From positions 101,017 through 165,016 of the forward strand of contig UQUO01000004.1 of the NCBI GenBank assembly GCA_900544295.1: a stretch of DNA of 64,000 nt, read 5' to 3'. The translations under genes were made by a program, and so were the position numbers. This document shows, piece by piece, positions 49,691 to 58,040 of this stretch (positions within the stretch are counted from its first letter, which is position 1; each line of letters opens with the position of its first letter). The DNA is from an uncultured Eubacteriales bacterium. GTDB taxonomy: Bacteria > Bacillota > Clostridia > Oscillospirales > Oscillospiraceae. Below the pieces are notes generated by a model, which worked only from the letters and a program-made list of their open reading frames with translations, was not told the origin of the DNA and made no database searches.

Positions 49691-49790
49691 TTGGTATTCT
49701 GTTATGCGAATGCGATGGCAACCGCGTGAGCTGCTTAAAGTTGCTGGAACTGGCCCGCCTGCTCTCCCAGCTGAGCTACAGGCCCAAGTG
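49691..49790 (-). repeat. 100-bp tandem unit carrying a tRNA-Ala 5' half (unit B)
   Basis: Directly abuts unit A with the same 100-base period. Its tRNA part (GCTCTCCCAGCTGAGCTACAGG) is identical to the real gene's 5' end. Next to it lies the tRNA-type promoter. Units A and B differ at about fifteen positions, so the duplication is not recent. Confidence 0.8.
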
Positions 49791-49797
49791 CTTGAAC

Positions 49798-49825
49798 ATT
49801 ATAGCACATTTTGCGAATTTGTAAA
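49798..49825 (-). promoter_or_regulatory. Promoter of the tRNA-Ala transcript
   Basis: On the minus strand TTTACA (49825-49820), 16 bp and TATAAT (49803-49798). Transcription would first pass units B and A before the complete tRNA. Confidence 0.65.
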
Positions 49826-49840
49826 GAGTAAAAATCAATA

Positions 49841-49869
49841 TTGATTAAAATAAGTTTTTGTAGTAGAAT
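49841..49869 (+). promoter_or_regulatory. Promoter of SRP RNA
   Basis: TTGATT (49841-49846), exactly 17 bp, TAGAAT (49864-49869). The predicted start falls at the 5' end of the SRP RNA helix. It is divergent from the tRNA promoter. Confidence 0.7.
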
Positions 49870-49880
49870 ACTCCCGCGGC

Positions 49881-50167
49881 CCTTTGCAAGGCTGCACCAG
49901 TCGGGGAGCCAGCGGTGCCCTGTAACCTGCAATCCGCTATAGCAGGGATGGATTCCCACGAGAGGATATACGATGTGCCGTCTGCCCCAGGTAAGCGGCG
50001 TTGAAGCCCCGGTCCCGCGCAACGGACCCCTGTGAACCATGTCAGGCGGGGAACCGAGCAGCATTAAGCGGGTCAGTCCGTGTGCCGTGGGCGTGCCGGG
50101 GCCGAGCTGGCTGCTTGGGTAACGGGCGTGTCGTATGTTCGATCAAGGGTGTGCAGTCTTGCAAAGC
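49881..50167 (+). ncRNA. ffs: Signal recognition particle RNA (large, Gram-positive type)
   Basis: The 5' strand CTTTGCAAGGCTGCAC pairs with the 3' strand GTGCAGTCTTGCAAAG, closing a roughly 285-nt RNA. The Alu domain has the conserved GGTGCCCTGTAACC and CCGCTATAGC words. The S domain has the helix 8 motif GTCAGGCGGGGAACCGAGCAGC that binds Ffh. The large form with an Alu domain and its place directly upstream of dnaX match Bacillus and Clostridium scRNA genes. It guides membrane protein targeting with Ffh. Confidence 0.92.
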
Positions 50168-50193
50168 GCCGTAAATTTATTACTATGTGAAAG

Positions 50194-51978
50194 GTGTGGG
50201 GCCCTATCTACCAGGCTCTTTACCGCAAATACCGCTCCCGCACCTTCGACGAGGTCTGCGGGCAGGAACAGGTCACCGAGACGCTGAAGGCCCAGGTCGC
50301 CTCCGGCAGGCTCTCGCACGCCTACCTCTTCATAGGTACGCGCGGCACGGGCAAGACCAGCTGCGCCAAAATACTCGCCAAGGCCGTCAACTGCGAGCAC
50401 CCCGTGAACGGCAACCCCTGCTGCCAGTGCGCCGCCTGCCGCGGCATTGACGACGGCTCTGTCATGGACGTCGTAGAGATCGACGCCGCCTCCAACAACG
50501 GCGTGGACAACATCCGCGCCCTGCGCGACGAGGCCATCTTCTCCCCCGCCAGCGTCAAAAAGCGCGTCTACATCGTGGACGAGGTCCACATGCTGAGCAT
50601 CGCCGCCTTCAACGCCCTGCTCAAGATCCTCGAAGAACCCCCGGAGCACCTCATGTTCATCCTCGCCACCACCGAGCTGCGCAAGGTGCCCGCCACGATA
50701 CTCTCCCGCTGCCAGCGCTACAGTTTCCGCCGCCTGGACACGGAGGTCATCTCCAAACATCTCGACTATATCGCCGCTCAGGAGGGCTTCAAGCTCACAC
50801 ACGAGGCTTCCGAGCTGCTCGCGCGGCTCGCCGACGGCGGCATGCGCGACGCGATATCCCTGCTCGACCAGTGCTCCAACTCGCCCGTCATCGACGAGGC
50901 CACGGTACTGGAGGCCACGGGCCTCGCAGGAAACCGCCGCGTCGCCTCCCTGCTCTCAGCCATCGGAAAACGCGATGCGGGCGCGGCGCTCGACATCTTC
51001 GCCTCCCTCTGGAGGGACGGCAAGGACCCCGCCTCCCTGCTCTCGGACCTGTGCGCCCTCATGCGTGACGTGCTGCTGCTGGACCTTGCGCCCAAGGGCG
51101 GGCGCGCCCTGCTCTCCGGCGCCTACGACGACAAGACCCTGCGTGCCTTCGCCCGCAGTTTCACCCGCGCGGAGCTGCTGCGGAACATGCGGCGCGCCCA
51201 GGAGGCGCTCTCTTCGCTCAGGGACAATCCCTCCCCGCGGACTGCGGTGGAGATCTGCCTCGTCACACTCTGCGACCCTGGCATTGCCGCGGATCTGCCG
51301 GAGCTGGACGCGCGCGTCTCACGTCTGGAGCACGGCGCCCCGCCTCCTCGCGCCCCTTCGCTCGAACCTGACCCTGAACCTGAACCGGAGCGACAGCCCG
51401 AACCCGTTCCTGAGCGGGAGCCCGAGCCCATACCCGCCCCGGAACCTGCGTCCGTGTTCGAGCCGAAGCCCATTTCAATACCTGAACCGATCCCCGAACC
51501 TGACCCGGAGCCGGCGCCCGCGCCAATTACCGAGTCCGAGGGTGACGGCTACATCCGTGACGAAGCTGAGCCGACGCCCGAGCCGGTGGGCCGCTACTTC
51601 GAGCCGGAGCCGGAGCACGCGCTCCCGGACAGGCCGGACAACGCCCCGGAGCCGGGTCAGGCCCCGGGCAGGGCGACCTGGCAGGCCCTGGTCGCGGCGC
51701 TCGACGGCCGCCTGCGCATAGGCACCTACCGTCTGCTCTCCGACCCCTTGCAGGTCACCGGTGAATTCAAAGGCAACCTGCTGCGCATAACGTTTATGAA
51801 TACCTTCGCTGAAAACCAGCTGGGCGACCCAGAGACGCTCTCGCTTTTCAGGAACACCGCCGAGCAGCTCTACGGCGGCCCTGTAGAGCTCGTTACGGGC
51901 GCAGAGGACGGCGCCGGGCGTCTTGCCTCCCGCAGCCTTGAAGAGCTCAGGAGGTTCAAACAGGTAAAATTCATCTGA
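50194..51978 (+). CDS. dnaX: DNA polymerase III subunit gamma/tau
   Basis: A 594-residue clamp-loader ATPase. The canonical YQALYRKYRSRTFDEVCGQE start, Walker A GTRGTGKTS (near 47), zinc-binding cysteines in NCEHPVNGNPCCQCAACRG, Walker B VYIVDEVHML, the SRC motif LSRCQRYSFRR and domain III (RDAISLLDQC) are present. Residues about 385-490 are a long linker of Pro-Glu repeats (EPDPEPEPE), then a C-terminal domain that would bind polymerase alpha. The start is GTG 50194, 26 bases after the SRP RNA, with a weak ribosome site. I see no clear slippery heptamer for making a short gamma form. Confidence 0.93.
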   Translation: MWGPIYQALYRKYRSRTFDEVCGQEQVTETLKAQVASGRLSHAYLFIGTRGTGKTSCAKILAKAVNCEHPVNGNPCCQCAACRGIDDGSVMDVVEIDAASNNGVDNIRALRDEAIFSPASVKKRVYIVDEVHMLSIAAFNALLKILEEPPEHLMFILATTELRKVPATILSRCQRYSFRRLDTEVISKHLDYIAAQEGFKLTHEASELLARLADGGMRDAISLLDQCSNSPVIDEATVLEATGLAGNRRVASLLSAIGKRDAGAALDIFASLWRDGKDPASLLSDLCALMRDVLLLDLAPKGGRALLSGAYDDKTLRAFARSFTRAELLRNMRRAQEALSSLRDNPSPRTAVEICLVTLCDPGIAADLPELDARVSRLEHGAPPPRAPSLEPDPEPEPERQPEPVPEREPEPIPAPEPASVFEPKPISIPEPIPEPDPEPAPAPITESEGDGYIRDEAEPTPEPVGRYFEPEPEHALPDRPDNAPEPGQAPGRATWQALVAALDGRLRIGTYRLLSDPLQVTGEFKGNLLRITFMNTFAENQLGDPETLSLFRNTAEQLYGGPVELVTGAEDGAGRLASRSLEELRRFKQVKFI

Positions 51979-51994
51979 AAGGTTGGAAAAGGAT

Positions 51995-52342
51995 ATGGCA
52001 AAAGGCGGATTCCGCGGCGGCTACGGCGGCATGGGCGGCATGAACCAGATGAACATGATGAAGCAGGCTCAGAAAATGCAGGAGGAGCTGCGCAAAATGC
52101 AGGAGGAACTCGAAGCCTCAAGCTTCGAGGCGACTGCGGGCGGCGGCGTCGTCAAGGCCGTCGTCAGCGGCAAGCACGAGCTCACCGGCCTCACGATAGA
52201 CCCCGAGGCGGTTGACCCCGAGGACGTGGAGATGCTCCAGGACCTCATCATCGCCGCTGTGAACGAGGCGCTGCGCAAGGTCGATTCGGCCTCCTCAGGA
52301 AACATGGCAAAGCTGACCGGCATGAAGGGCCTGCCGTTCTAA
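51995..52342 (+). CDS. ybaB: YbaB/EbfC-family nucleoid-associated protein
   Basis: A 115-residue DNA-binding protein. A Gly/Met-rich N-terminus (GGFRGGYGGMGGMNQMNMMK) precedes the coiled helix (QAQKMQEELRKMQEELEASS) and the core GGGVVKAVVSGKHELTGLTI, VDPEDVEMLQDLIIAAVNEA. It forms tweezer-like dimers on DNA. ATG 51995 is preferred to TTG 51983. It follows dnaX by 16 bases, the usual pairing. recR, normally next, is absent: a terminator and unrelated ABC genes follow. Confidence 0.92.
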   Translation: MAKGGFRGGYGGMGGMNQMNMMKQAQKMQEELRKMQEELEASSFEATAGGGVVKAVVSGKHELTGLTIDPEAVDPEDVEMLQDLIIAAVNEALRKVDSASSGNMAKLTGMKGLPF

Positions 52343-52363
52343 AACTCAATATCCTGTCTTACA

Positions 52364-52414
52364 GTGAGCATACTTGCCGCAAGCAAAGCTTTGCGGCAGG
52401 TCATGCTCGCTTTT
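52364..52414 (+). terminator. Terminator of the dnaX-ybaB operon
   Basis: GTGAGCATACTTGCCGCAA / TTGCGGCAGGTCATGCTCGC, a long imperfect stem with a short loop followed by TTTT at 52411-52414. Confidence 0.8.
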
Positions 52415-52434
52415 AATCGAAGTGAGGAATGTAA

Positions 52435-54174
52435 ATGGTAAAGCTGCTGCAAAAAAGCCTCCGTGAATACCGGGGCGTCTCCATACTGACGCCCATACTC
52501 GTCTCCCTTGAGGTCGTCATGGAGTGCATCATCCCCTTTATCACCGCCCGGCTGGTGAATGAGATAAAGGCCGGGTGCAGCATTGATGAAATACTACGTA
52601 TCGGCGGCCTGCTGGTGCTCATGGCGGCGCTCTCGCTGCTCTTCGGCTCCCTCGCCGGCCTGACCTGCTCCACGGCCTCCTGCGGTCTGGGCAAAAACCT
52701 CCGGCACGACATCTTCCACGCCGTGCAGGGCTACTCCTTTGAGAACATAGATCACTTCCTGACCTCCTCCCTCGTCACCCGTATGACGACGGACGTCACG
52801 AACGTACAGTTCGCCTACATGATGGTCATCCGCACGGCGATACGCTCTCCGCTGATGCTGGTCTTCGCCTTCATCATGGCCTTTGTCATGGGCGGGCGCA
52901 TGGCCTGGATATTCCTCTTTGTCCTGCCTGTGCTCGGCCTCGGGCTTGCGCTCGTAATCGCCAAGACCATCCCCCTCTTCCGCCGCGTGTTCAAGAAATA
53001 CGACAAGCTCAACGAGTCCATACAGGAAAACGTCAAGGCCATGCGCGTCGTCAAGTCCTTCGTCCGGGAGGACTACGAGTCTGAGAAATTCGGCCGCGCC
53101 GCCGAGGACGTCTGCGCCGACTTCACGCGCGCAGAGCGTATCCTCGCGCTCAATGGTCCGCTCATGCAGTTCTGCATCTACTCGGTCATGGTCTTCACCC
53201 TCTCCTTCGGCTCCTACACGATAATCTCCTCCATGGGCCTCGACCTGGACGTCGGCCAGCTCTCCGCCCTGCTGACCTACAGCTTCATGATGCTCATGAG
53301 CCTCATGATGCTCTCCATGGTCTTCGTCATGATCACCATGGCGGGCGAGAGCACCAAGCGCATAATCGAGGTCCTCTCTGAGAAGAGCACGCTGACGAAC
53401 CCCGAAAACCCCGTTTTCGAGGTTGCGGACGGCTCCGTGGATTTTGACGGCGTGAGCTTCCGTTACTCCGAGAAAGCGGAGCGCATGGCGCTCTCGGGCA
53501 TCGACCTGCACATAAAGTCCGGCGAGACGATTGGCATCATAGGCGGCACGGGCTCGGCCAAATCCACGCTCGTGAACCTCATCTCCCGGCTCTACGACGT
53601 CACCGAGGGCAGCGTGAAGGTCGGCGGGCGCGACGTGCGCGAGTACGACATTGAGACACTGCGCAGCCAGGTGGCCGTCGTGCTCCAGAAAAACCAGCTC
53701 TTCTCCGGCACGATCAAGGACAACCTCCGCTGGGGCAACAAGGAGGCCACAGACGAGGAGATGGTCCACGTCTGCCGGCTCGCCCAGGCTGACGACTTCA
53801 TCAGCCAGTTCCCCGACGGCTACGACACCTACATCGAGCAGGGCGGCACGAACGTCTCCGGCGGTCAGAAGCAGCGCCTGTGCATCGCCCGCGCGCTGCT
53901 CAAGAAGCCGAAGGTCCTCATCTTCGATGACTCGACCTCCGCCGTGGACACCAAGACCGACGCCTGCATCCGCAAAGCCCTGCGCGAGTTCATGCCCGAG
54001 ACGACAAAGATCATCATCGCCCAGCGCACGGCCTCAGTCGAGGACGCGGACCGCATCGTCGTCATGGACGGCGGCCGCATAATGGCCGTCGGCACCCACG
54101 CCGAGCTAATGGCCGCAAACGAGGTCTACCGCGAGATATACACCTCGCAGAACAAGGCAGGTGCGGAAGAATGA
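52435..54174 (+). CDS. ABC exporter half with degenerate ATP site
   Basis: A 579-residue fused membrane/ATPase half-transporter. Membrane helices occupy residues about 15-310 and the nucleotide-binding domain about 335-575. Walker A is GGTGSAKST, the signature NVSGGQKQR and Walker B VLIFDDSTS, where the catalytic Glu after the Walker B Asp is Asp. This degenerate consensus is typical of one half of heterodimeric exporters such as BmrC/BmrD and TM287/288. The H-loop is IAQRTAS (Gln instead of His). Its stop overlaps the next ABC gene, its partner. Multidrug or lipid-like substrates are plausible but not shown. Confidence 0.9.
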   Translation: MVKLLQKSLREYRGVSILTPILVSLEVVMECIIPFITARLVNEIKAGCSIDEILRIGGLLVLMAALSLLFGSLAGLTCSTASCGLGKNLRHDIFHAVQGYSFENIDHFLTSSLVTRMTTDVTNVQFAYMMVIRTAIRSPLMLVFAFIMAFVMGGRMAWIFLFVLPVLGLGLALVIAKTIPLFRRVFKKYDKLNESIQENVKAMRVVKSFVREDYESEKFGRAAEDVCADFTRAERILALNGPLMQFCIYSVMVFTLSFGSYTIISSMGLDLDVGQLSALLTYSFMMLMSLMMLSMVFVMITMAGESTKRIIEVLSEKSTLTNPENPVFEVADGSVDFDGVSFRYSEKAERMALSGIDLHIKSGETIGIIGGTGSAKSTLVNLISRLYDVTEGSVKVGGRDVREYDIETLRSQVAVVLQKNQLFSGTIKDNLRWGNKEATDEEMVHVCRLAQADDFISQFPDGYDTYIEQGGTNVSGGQKQRLCIARALLKKPKVLIFDDSTSAVDTKTDACIRKALREFMPETTKIIIAQRTASVEDADRIVVMDGGRIMAVGTHAELMAANEVYREIYTSQNKAGAEE

Positions 54175-56063
54175 AAAACAACCAGAATTCCGGCGCCGTC
54201 GTGCGCCGCCTGCTGCGTACCATACGCGAGTTCTATCCTGTCATGCTGCCGCTCACCCTCGTCTGCATCGTCGTGAACGCCGTGGTGAGCTCCCTGCCCT
54301 CCATCTTCATGCAGAACATCATCGCGGTCATAGAACAGAGCTGGCAGTCCGGCGACTGGTCCGCGGCCAAGGGGCCGATACTCCGTTTTGTGGCTATCCT
54401 TGCGAGCCTCTACGGCGTTTCGCTCATAGCGGGCCTGGCTTTCAACCAGCTCATGGCCATCATCACCCAGGGCACGCTCAAAAAGCTGCGCTGCCGTATG
54501 TTCGACAAGATGCAGGGCCTGCCCATCAAGTATTTCGACGCCAACAGCCACGGCGATATCATGAGCCACTACACCAACGACATCGACACCCTGCGCCAGA
54601 TGGTGTCCCAGAGCTTCCCGCAGCTGCTGTCCTCGACCATCATGGTCACGACAGTGTTCTGCATCATGCTCTACTACAGCCTCTGGCTCACCCTGGTGGT
54701 GCTCGCGGGCGTCATCCTCATGCTCTTCCTGACGGGACGCATAGGCGGCAAGTCCGCCAGCTTCTTCTTCCGCCAGCAGACGGCGCTCGGCAAGGTCGAG
54801 GGCTTCGCGGAGGAGATGATGAGCGGAATGAAGGTCGTCAAGGTCTTCTGCCACGAGGAGGAGAGCCAGGCGGACTTCGACCGCCTGAACGAGGAGCTCT
54901 TCCGCGAGAGCGAGAAGGCCAACAAATACGCCAACACCCTCGGCCCCATCCTGAACAACATCGGCAACGTACTCTACGTCATAGTGGCCGTCGCGGGCGG
55001 GCTCTTCCTCATCGGCGGCGTGCCGAATGTGAGCATTTCCGGCCTGGCCTTCAGCATCAGCATCGTCGTGCCGTTCCTGAACATGACCAAATCCTTCGCC
55101 GGCAACATCGGCCAGGTATCGCATCAGGTAAACTCCGTCGTCATGGGCATCGCAGGCACGAAGCGCATCTTTGCCCTGTTGGACGAAGAACCCGAGGCGG
55201 ATGAGGGCTATGTCACCCTCGTGAACGCGCGCGAGGAAAACGGCGAGTATGTCGAGAGCGCAGAGCGCACCGGCCTCTGGGCCTGGAAGCACCCGCACCG
55301 CGCCGACGGCACCGTCACCTACGTCCCCCTGCGCGGCGACGTGCGCATGTTCAACGTGGACTTTGAGTACGAGGAGGGCAAGCCCGTCCTGCACGACGTC
55401 TCGCTCTACGCCAAGCCCGGGCAGAAGGTCGCCTTCGTCGGCGCTACGGGCGCGGGCAAGACCACCATCACGAACCTGCTCAACCGCTTCTACGACATTG
55501 CGGACGGCAAAATACGCTATGACGGCATAAACATCACGAAGATACGCAAAAGCGACCTGCGCCGCGCGCTGGGCATCGTCCTGCAGGATACGAATCTTTT
55601 CACGGGCACGGTCATGGAGAACATCCGCTACGGCCGCCTGGATGCTACGGACGAAGAGTGCGTCGCCGCGGCGAAGCTCGCGGGCGCTGACGATTTCATC
55701 ACCCGCCTGCCGGAGGGCTACAACACCCTGCTGACCGGGGACGGAGCGAACCTCTCCCAGGGCCAGCGCCAGCTGCTCTCCATCGCCCGCGCCGCCGTGG
55801 CCGACCCGCCCGTCATGATACTCGACGAGGCGACAAGCTCCATCGACACCCGCACCGAGGCCATTGTCCAGCGAGGCATGGATGCGCTCATGCAGGGACG
55901 GACGGTGTTCGTCATAGCCCACCGGCTCTCGACCGTCAAGAACTCTGACGTGATAATAGTCCTTGAGCACGGCCGCATAATAGAGCGCGGCACGCACGAG
56001 CAGCTGCTGGAGCAAAAGGGCCAGTACTACCAGCTCTACACAGGCGCCTTCGAGCTTGAATAA
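54171..56063 (+). CDS. ABC exporter half with intact ATP site
   Basis: A 630-residue partner starting at ATG 54171, four bases overlapping the previous gene. The membrane domain is followed by a longer linker (about residues 345-385, including ERTGLWAWKHPHRADGTVTY) before the nucleotide-binding domain. Walker A GATGAGKTT, signature NLSQGQRQL, Walker B VMILDEATSS with the catalytic Glu, and H-loop IAHRLST are canonical. With the degenerate partner this gives a typical asymmetric exporter. The inserted segment before the ATPase is often seen in this subgroup. A palindromic repeat follows its stop. Confidence 0.9.
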   Translation: MKNNQNSGAVVRRLLRTIREFYPVMLPLTLVCIVVNAVVSSLPSIFMQNIIAVIEQSWQSGDWSAAKGPILRFVAILASLYGVSLIAGLAFNQLMAIITQGTLKKLRCRMFDKMQGLPIKYFDANSHGDIMSHYTNDIDTLRQMVSQSFPQLLSSTIMVTTVFCIMLYYSLWLTLVVLAGVILMLFLTGRIGGKSASFFFRQQTALGKVEGFAEEMMSGMKVVKVFCHEEESQADFDRLNEELFRESEKANKYANTLGPILNNIGNVLYVIVAVAGGLFLIGGVPNVSISGLAFSISIVVPFLNMTKSFAGNIGQVSHQVNSVVMGIAGTKRIFALLDEEPEADEGYVTLVNAREENGEYVESAERTGLWAWKHPHRADGTVTYVPLRGDVRMFNVDFEYEEGKPVLHDVSLYAKPGQKVAFVGATGAGKTTITNLLNRFYDIADGKIRYDGINITKIRKSDLRRALGIVLQDTNLFTGTVMENIRYGRLDATDEECVAAAKLAGADDFITRLPEGYNTLLTGDGANLSQGQRQLLSIARAAVADPPVMILDEATSSIDTRTEAIVQRGMDALMQGRTVFVIAHRLSTVKNSDVIIVLEHGRIIERGTHEQLLEQKGQYYQLYTGAFELE

Positions 56064-56092
56064 ATCAAAATGCTGCCCGCCGGGCGGCCCTC

Positions 56093-56132
56093 CCACCCCA
56101 TTTCTTTGGCGCTGTCCAGAGAAATGGGGTGG
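56093..56132. repeat. Dispersed 40-bp palindrome, copy 1
   Basis: CCACCCCATTTCTTTGG - 6 nt - CCAGAGAAATGGGGTGG. The same arms recur at 63891-63930. It lies between the exporter and the thioredoxin-reductase-like gene and can act as a terminator, but its recurrence suggests a repeated element. Confidence 0.75.
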
Positions 56133-56195
56133 ATTTTACAGCAAATTGTGTGATATCATTATAAACGACAAACAACTCTTATGGGAGCGATTACT

Positions 56196-57113
56196 ATGCT
56201 TGGTACTTATGACATCGTCATCGTCGGAGGCGGTCCCGCAGGGCTCGCGGCGGCGATTTATGGGCGTCGGGCTGAGAAGTCCGTGCTCGTACTGGAAAAA
56301 AACGGCTTCGGCGGGCAAATAGCCTGGTCGCCCATGGTGGACAATTTCCCCGGCATACCCTCCGTCTCCGGCGCAGAGCTGGCGGACAGGATGTTCTCCC
56401 AGGCGCTGGACATGGGCGCGGAGGCCGAACTCGCCGAGGTCACCGGGCTCAGGCGCGAGGGGGCCGGTTACACCGTCGTCACGCCCGACGGCGACTATGC
56501 CGCAAAGGCCGTCATCCTCGCCACCGGCGCTCAGCACCGCAGGCTCGGAGTCGCGCGCGAGGAGGAGCTCGCTGGAAACGGCGTCTGCTACTGCGCGGTC
56601 TGCGACGGGGCCTTCTACAAGGGCAGGCCCGTGGCGGTCGCCGGCGGAGGCGACGCCGCGCTCCAGGACGCGCTGCTGCTCGCCAACGGCTGCTCTGAGG
56701 TTTACATAATCCACAGACGCGACGAGTTCCGCGCGGAGGCCGCCAACGTCCACGCTGCGCTCGCGCGGTCCAACGTGAAGCTGCGCATGTCCAGCCGCGT
56801 CGTCGCCCTTGAGGGCGAGGGCGAGCTCACGGGCATCGTCATCGAGCCCGTGGACGGCGGAGAGCGGGAAACGCTGCGGGTGGACGGGCTTTTCGTCGCC
56901 GTCGGCTACGAGCCGGGGAACGCGCCCTTTGCCGGCATGGCAGAGCTTGACGCCGCCGGCTGGTTCGCCGCCGGAGAGGACTGCGGCGCCGGCGCGCCGG
57001 GTCTCTTCGCCGCGGGCGACTGCCGCGCCAAGACCGTCCGCCAGCTCACCACCGCCGTGGGCGACGGCGCCGCCGCCGCGGTCGCCGCCTGCCGCTACAT
57101 CGACAAGCTCTGA
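56196..57113 (+). CDS. Thioredoxin reductase-family flavoprotein
   Basis: A 305-residue FAD/NAD(P)H disulfide reductase. FAD site YDIVIVGGGPAGLAAAIYG at the N-terminus, redox pair in GVCYCAVCDGAFYKG (CAVC), NAD(P) site VAVAGGGDAALQDALLL and the C-terminal FAD motif GLFAAGDCRAKTVRQLTTAV. It is the length of low-molecular-weight bacterial TrxB. ATG 56196 follows GGGAGCG, and an earlier ATG at 56181 is less well placed. It probably reduces thioredoxin or a related redoxin. A carbon-nitrogen hydrolase gene follows after 14 bases in the same operon. Confidence 0.9.
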   Translation: MLGTYDIVIVGGGPAGLAAAIYGRRAEKSVLVLEKNGFGGQIAWSPMVDNFPGIPSVSGAELADRMFSQALDMGAEAELAEVTGLRREGAGYTVVTPDGDYAAKAVILATGAQHRRLGVAREEELAGNGVCYCAVCDGAFYKGRPVAVAGGGDAALQDALLLANGCSEVYIIHRRDEFRAEAANVHAALARSNVKLRMSSRVVALEGEGELTGIVIEPVDGGERETLRVDGLFVAVGYEPGNAPFAGMAELDAAGWFAAGEDCGAGAPGLFAAGDCRAKTVRQLTTAVGDGAAAAVAACRYIDKL

Positions 57114-57127
57114 AGGAGGTAAGCGAC

Positions 57128-57943
57128 ATGAAAGCCGCGCTCATCCAGATGCGCAGCGTCCCCGAAAAGCAGGAAAACCTCGACCGCGCGGCACGCCTCA
57201 TACGCGAGGCCGCCGAAAATGGGGCCGAGCTCTGCGTCCTGCCGGAGATGTTCTGCTGCGAATACCGCAACCGCGCCTTTATTGAGAACCAGGAGCCCGC
57301 CGGCGGTCCCGCTTGGCAAATGCTCTCCCGCGCAGCGCGCGAAAACCGCGTCTGGCTCATCGGCGGCACCATCCCGGAGAGCGACGGAGGCAGGATATAC
57401 AACAGCTCCTTCGTCTTCGACCGCGAGGGCAGGCAGGCCGCGCGCTGCCGCAAGAGCCACCTCTTCGACATTGACGTCGAGGGCGGTCAGAGATTCAGGG
57501 AGTCCGACACCTTCACCGCCGGGGACGAGATCTGCGTCTTTGACACGGAATTTGGGCGCTTCGGCCTGTGTGTCTGCTTCGACATGCGCTTTCCGGAGCT
57601 TGCGCGCATCATGTCCCAGGACGGGGCCTGGGCGGTGTTCTGCCCGGCTAGCTTCAACATGACCACGGGTCCTGCGCACTGGGAGGTCATGTTCCGCTCC
57701 CGCGCCGTCGAGAGCCAGGTCTACACCCTCGGCTGCGCCCCCGCGAGAGACGAGCAGGGCAGCTATGTCTCCTACGCCAACTCCATCGCCGTCTCGCCCT
57801 GGGGCGACGTCATAGCCCGTGCAGGCGCGGAGGAGACGACGCTCATGGTCGAGCTGGACAGGGCCTACGTGGACAGCATACGCCGTCAGCTGCCGCTCAT
57901 GTCCGCACGCAGAACGGACATTTACAGGCTTGAGCGCGTTTGA
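57128..57943 (+). CDS. Carbon-nitrogen hydrolase (nitrilase superfamily, omega-amidase-like)
   Basis: A 271-residue cytosolic amidase. The Glu-Lys-Cys triad is visible: LCVLPEMFCCEY (Glu), RCRKSHLFDID (Lys) and FGLCVCFDMRFPELAR (Cys). The additional motifs GGTIPE and FNMTTGPAHWEVMFRSRA resemble Nit2/omega-amidases that hydrolyse alpha-ketoglutaramate or similar amides. ATG 57128 follows AGGAGG. It is co-transcribed with the thioredoxin-reductase-like gene. Which amide it uses here is not determined. Confidence 0.88.
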   Translation: MKAALIQMRSVPEKQENLDRAARLIREAAENGAELCVLPEMFCCEYRNRAFIENQEPAGGPAWQMLSRAARENRVWLIGGTIPESDGGRIYNSSFVFDREGRQAARCRKSHLFDIDVEGGQRFRESDTFTAGDEICVFDTEFGRFGLCVCFDMRFPELARIMSQDGAWAVFCPASFNMTTGPAHWEVMFRSRAVESQVYTLGCAPARDEQGSYVSYANSIAVSPWGDVIARAGAEETTLMVELDRAYVDSIRRQLPLMSARRTDIYRLERV

Positions 57944-58040
57944 CGGAAAATTAACGCCGCGCGCGTCGAAATTCACCCTTGACGCAGCGCACTGAAAGGC
58001 GTTACGTTGTTTTATAACCCAAGATAATGTACAGGAGGCG

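Noticed and set aside
49591..49790. Regular 100-bp repeats considered as a CRISPR array.
   Set aside because: Only two units without repeat-spacer structure or cas genes, and each unit holds a tRNA half. No CRISPR array was seen anywhere in the window.
49881..50167. Cobalamin-riboswitch-like look of the long structured region before dnaX.
   Set aside because: The closing helix, Alu-domain words and helix 8 motif identify SRP RNA, and the gene downstream is dnaX.
50194..51978. Programmed frameshift in dnaX to make a short gamma protein.
   Set aside because: I found no convincing slippery heptamer followed by a stop in the shifted frame at the expected place.
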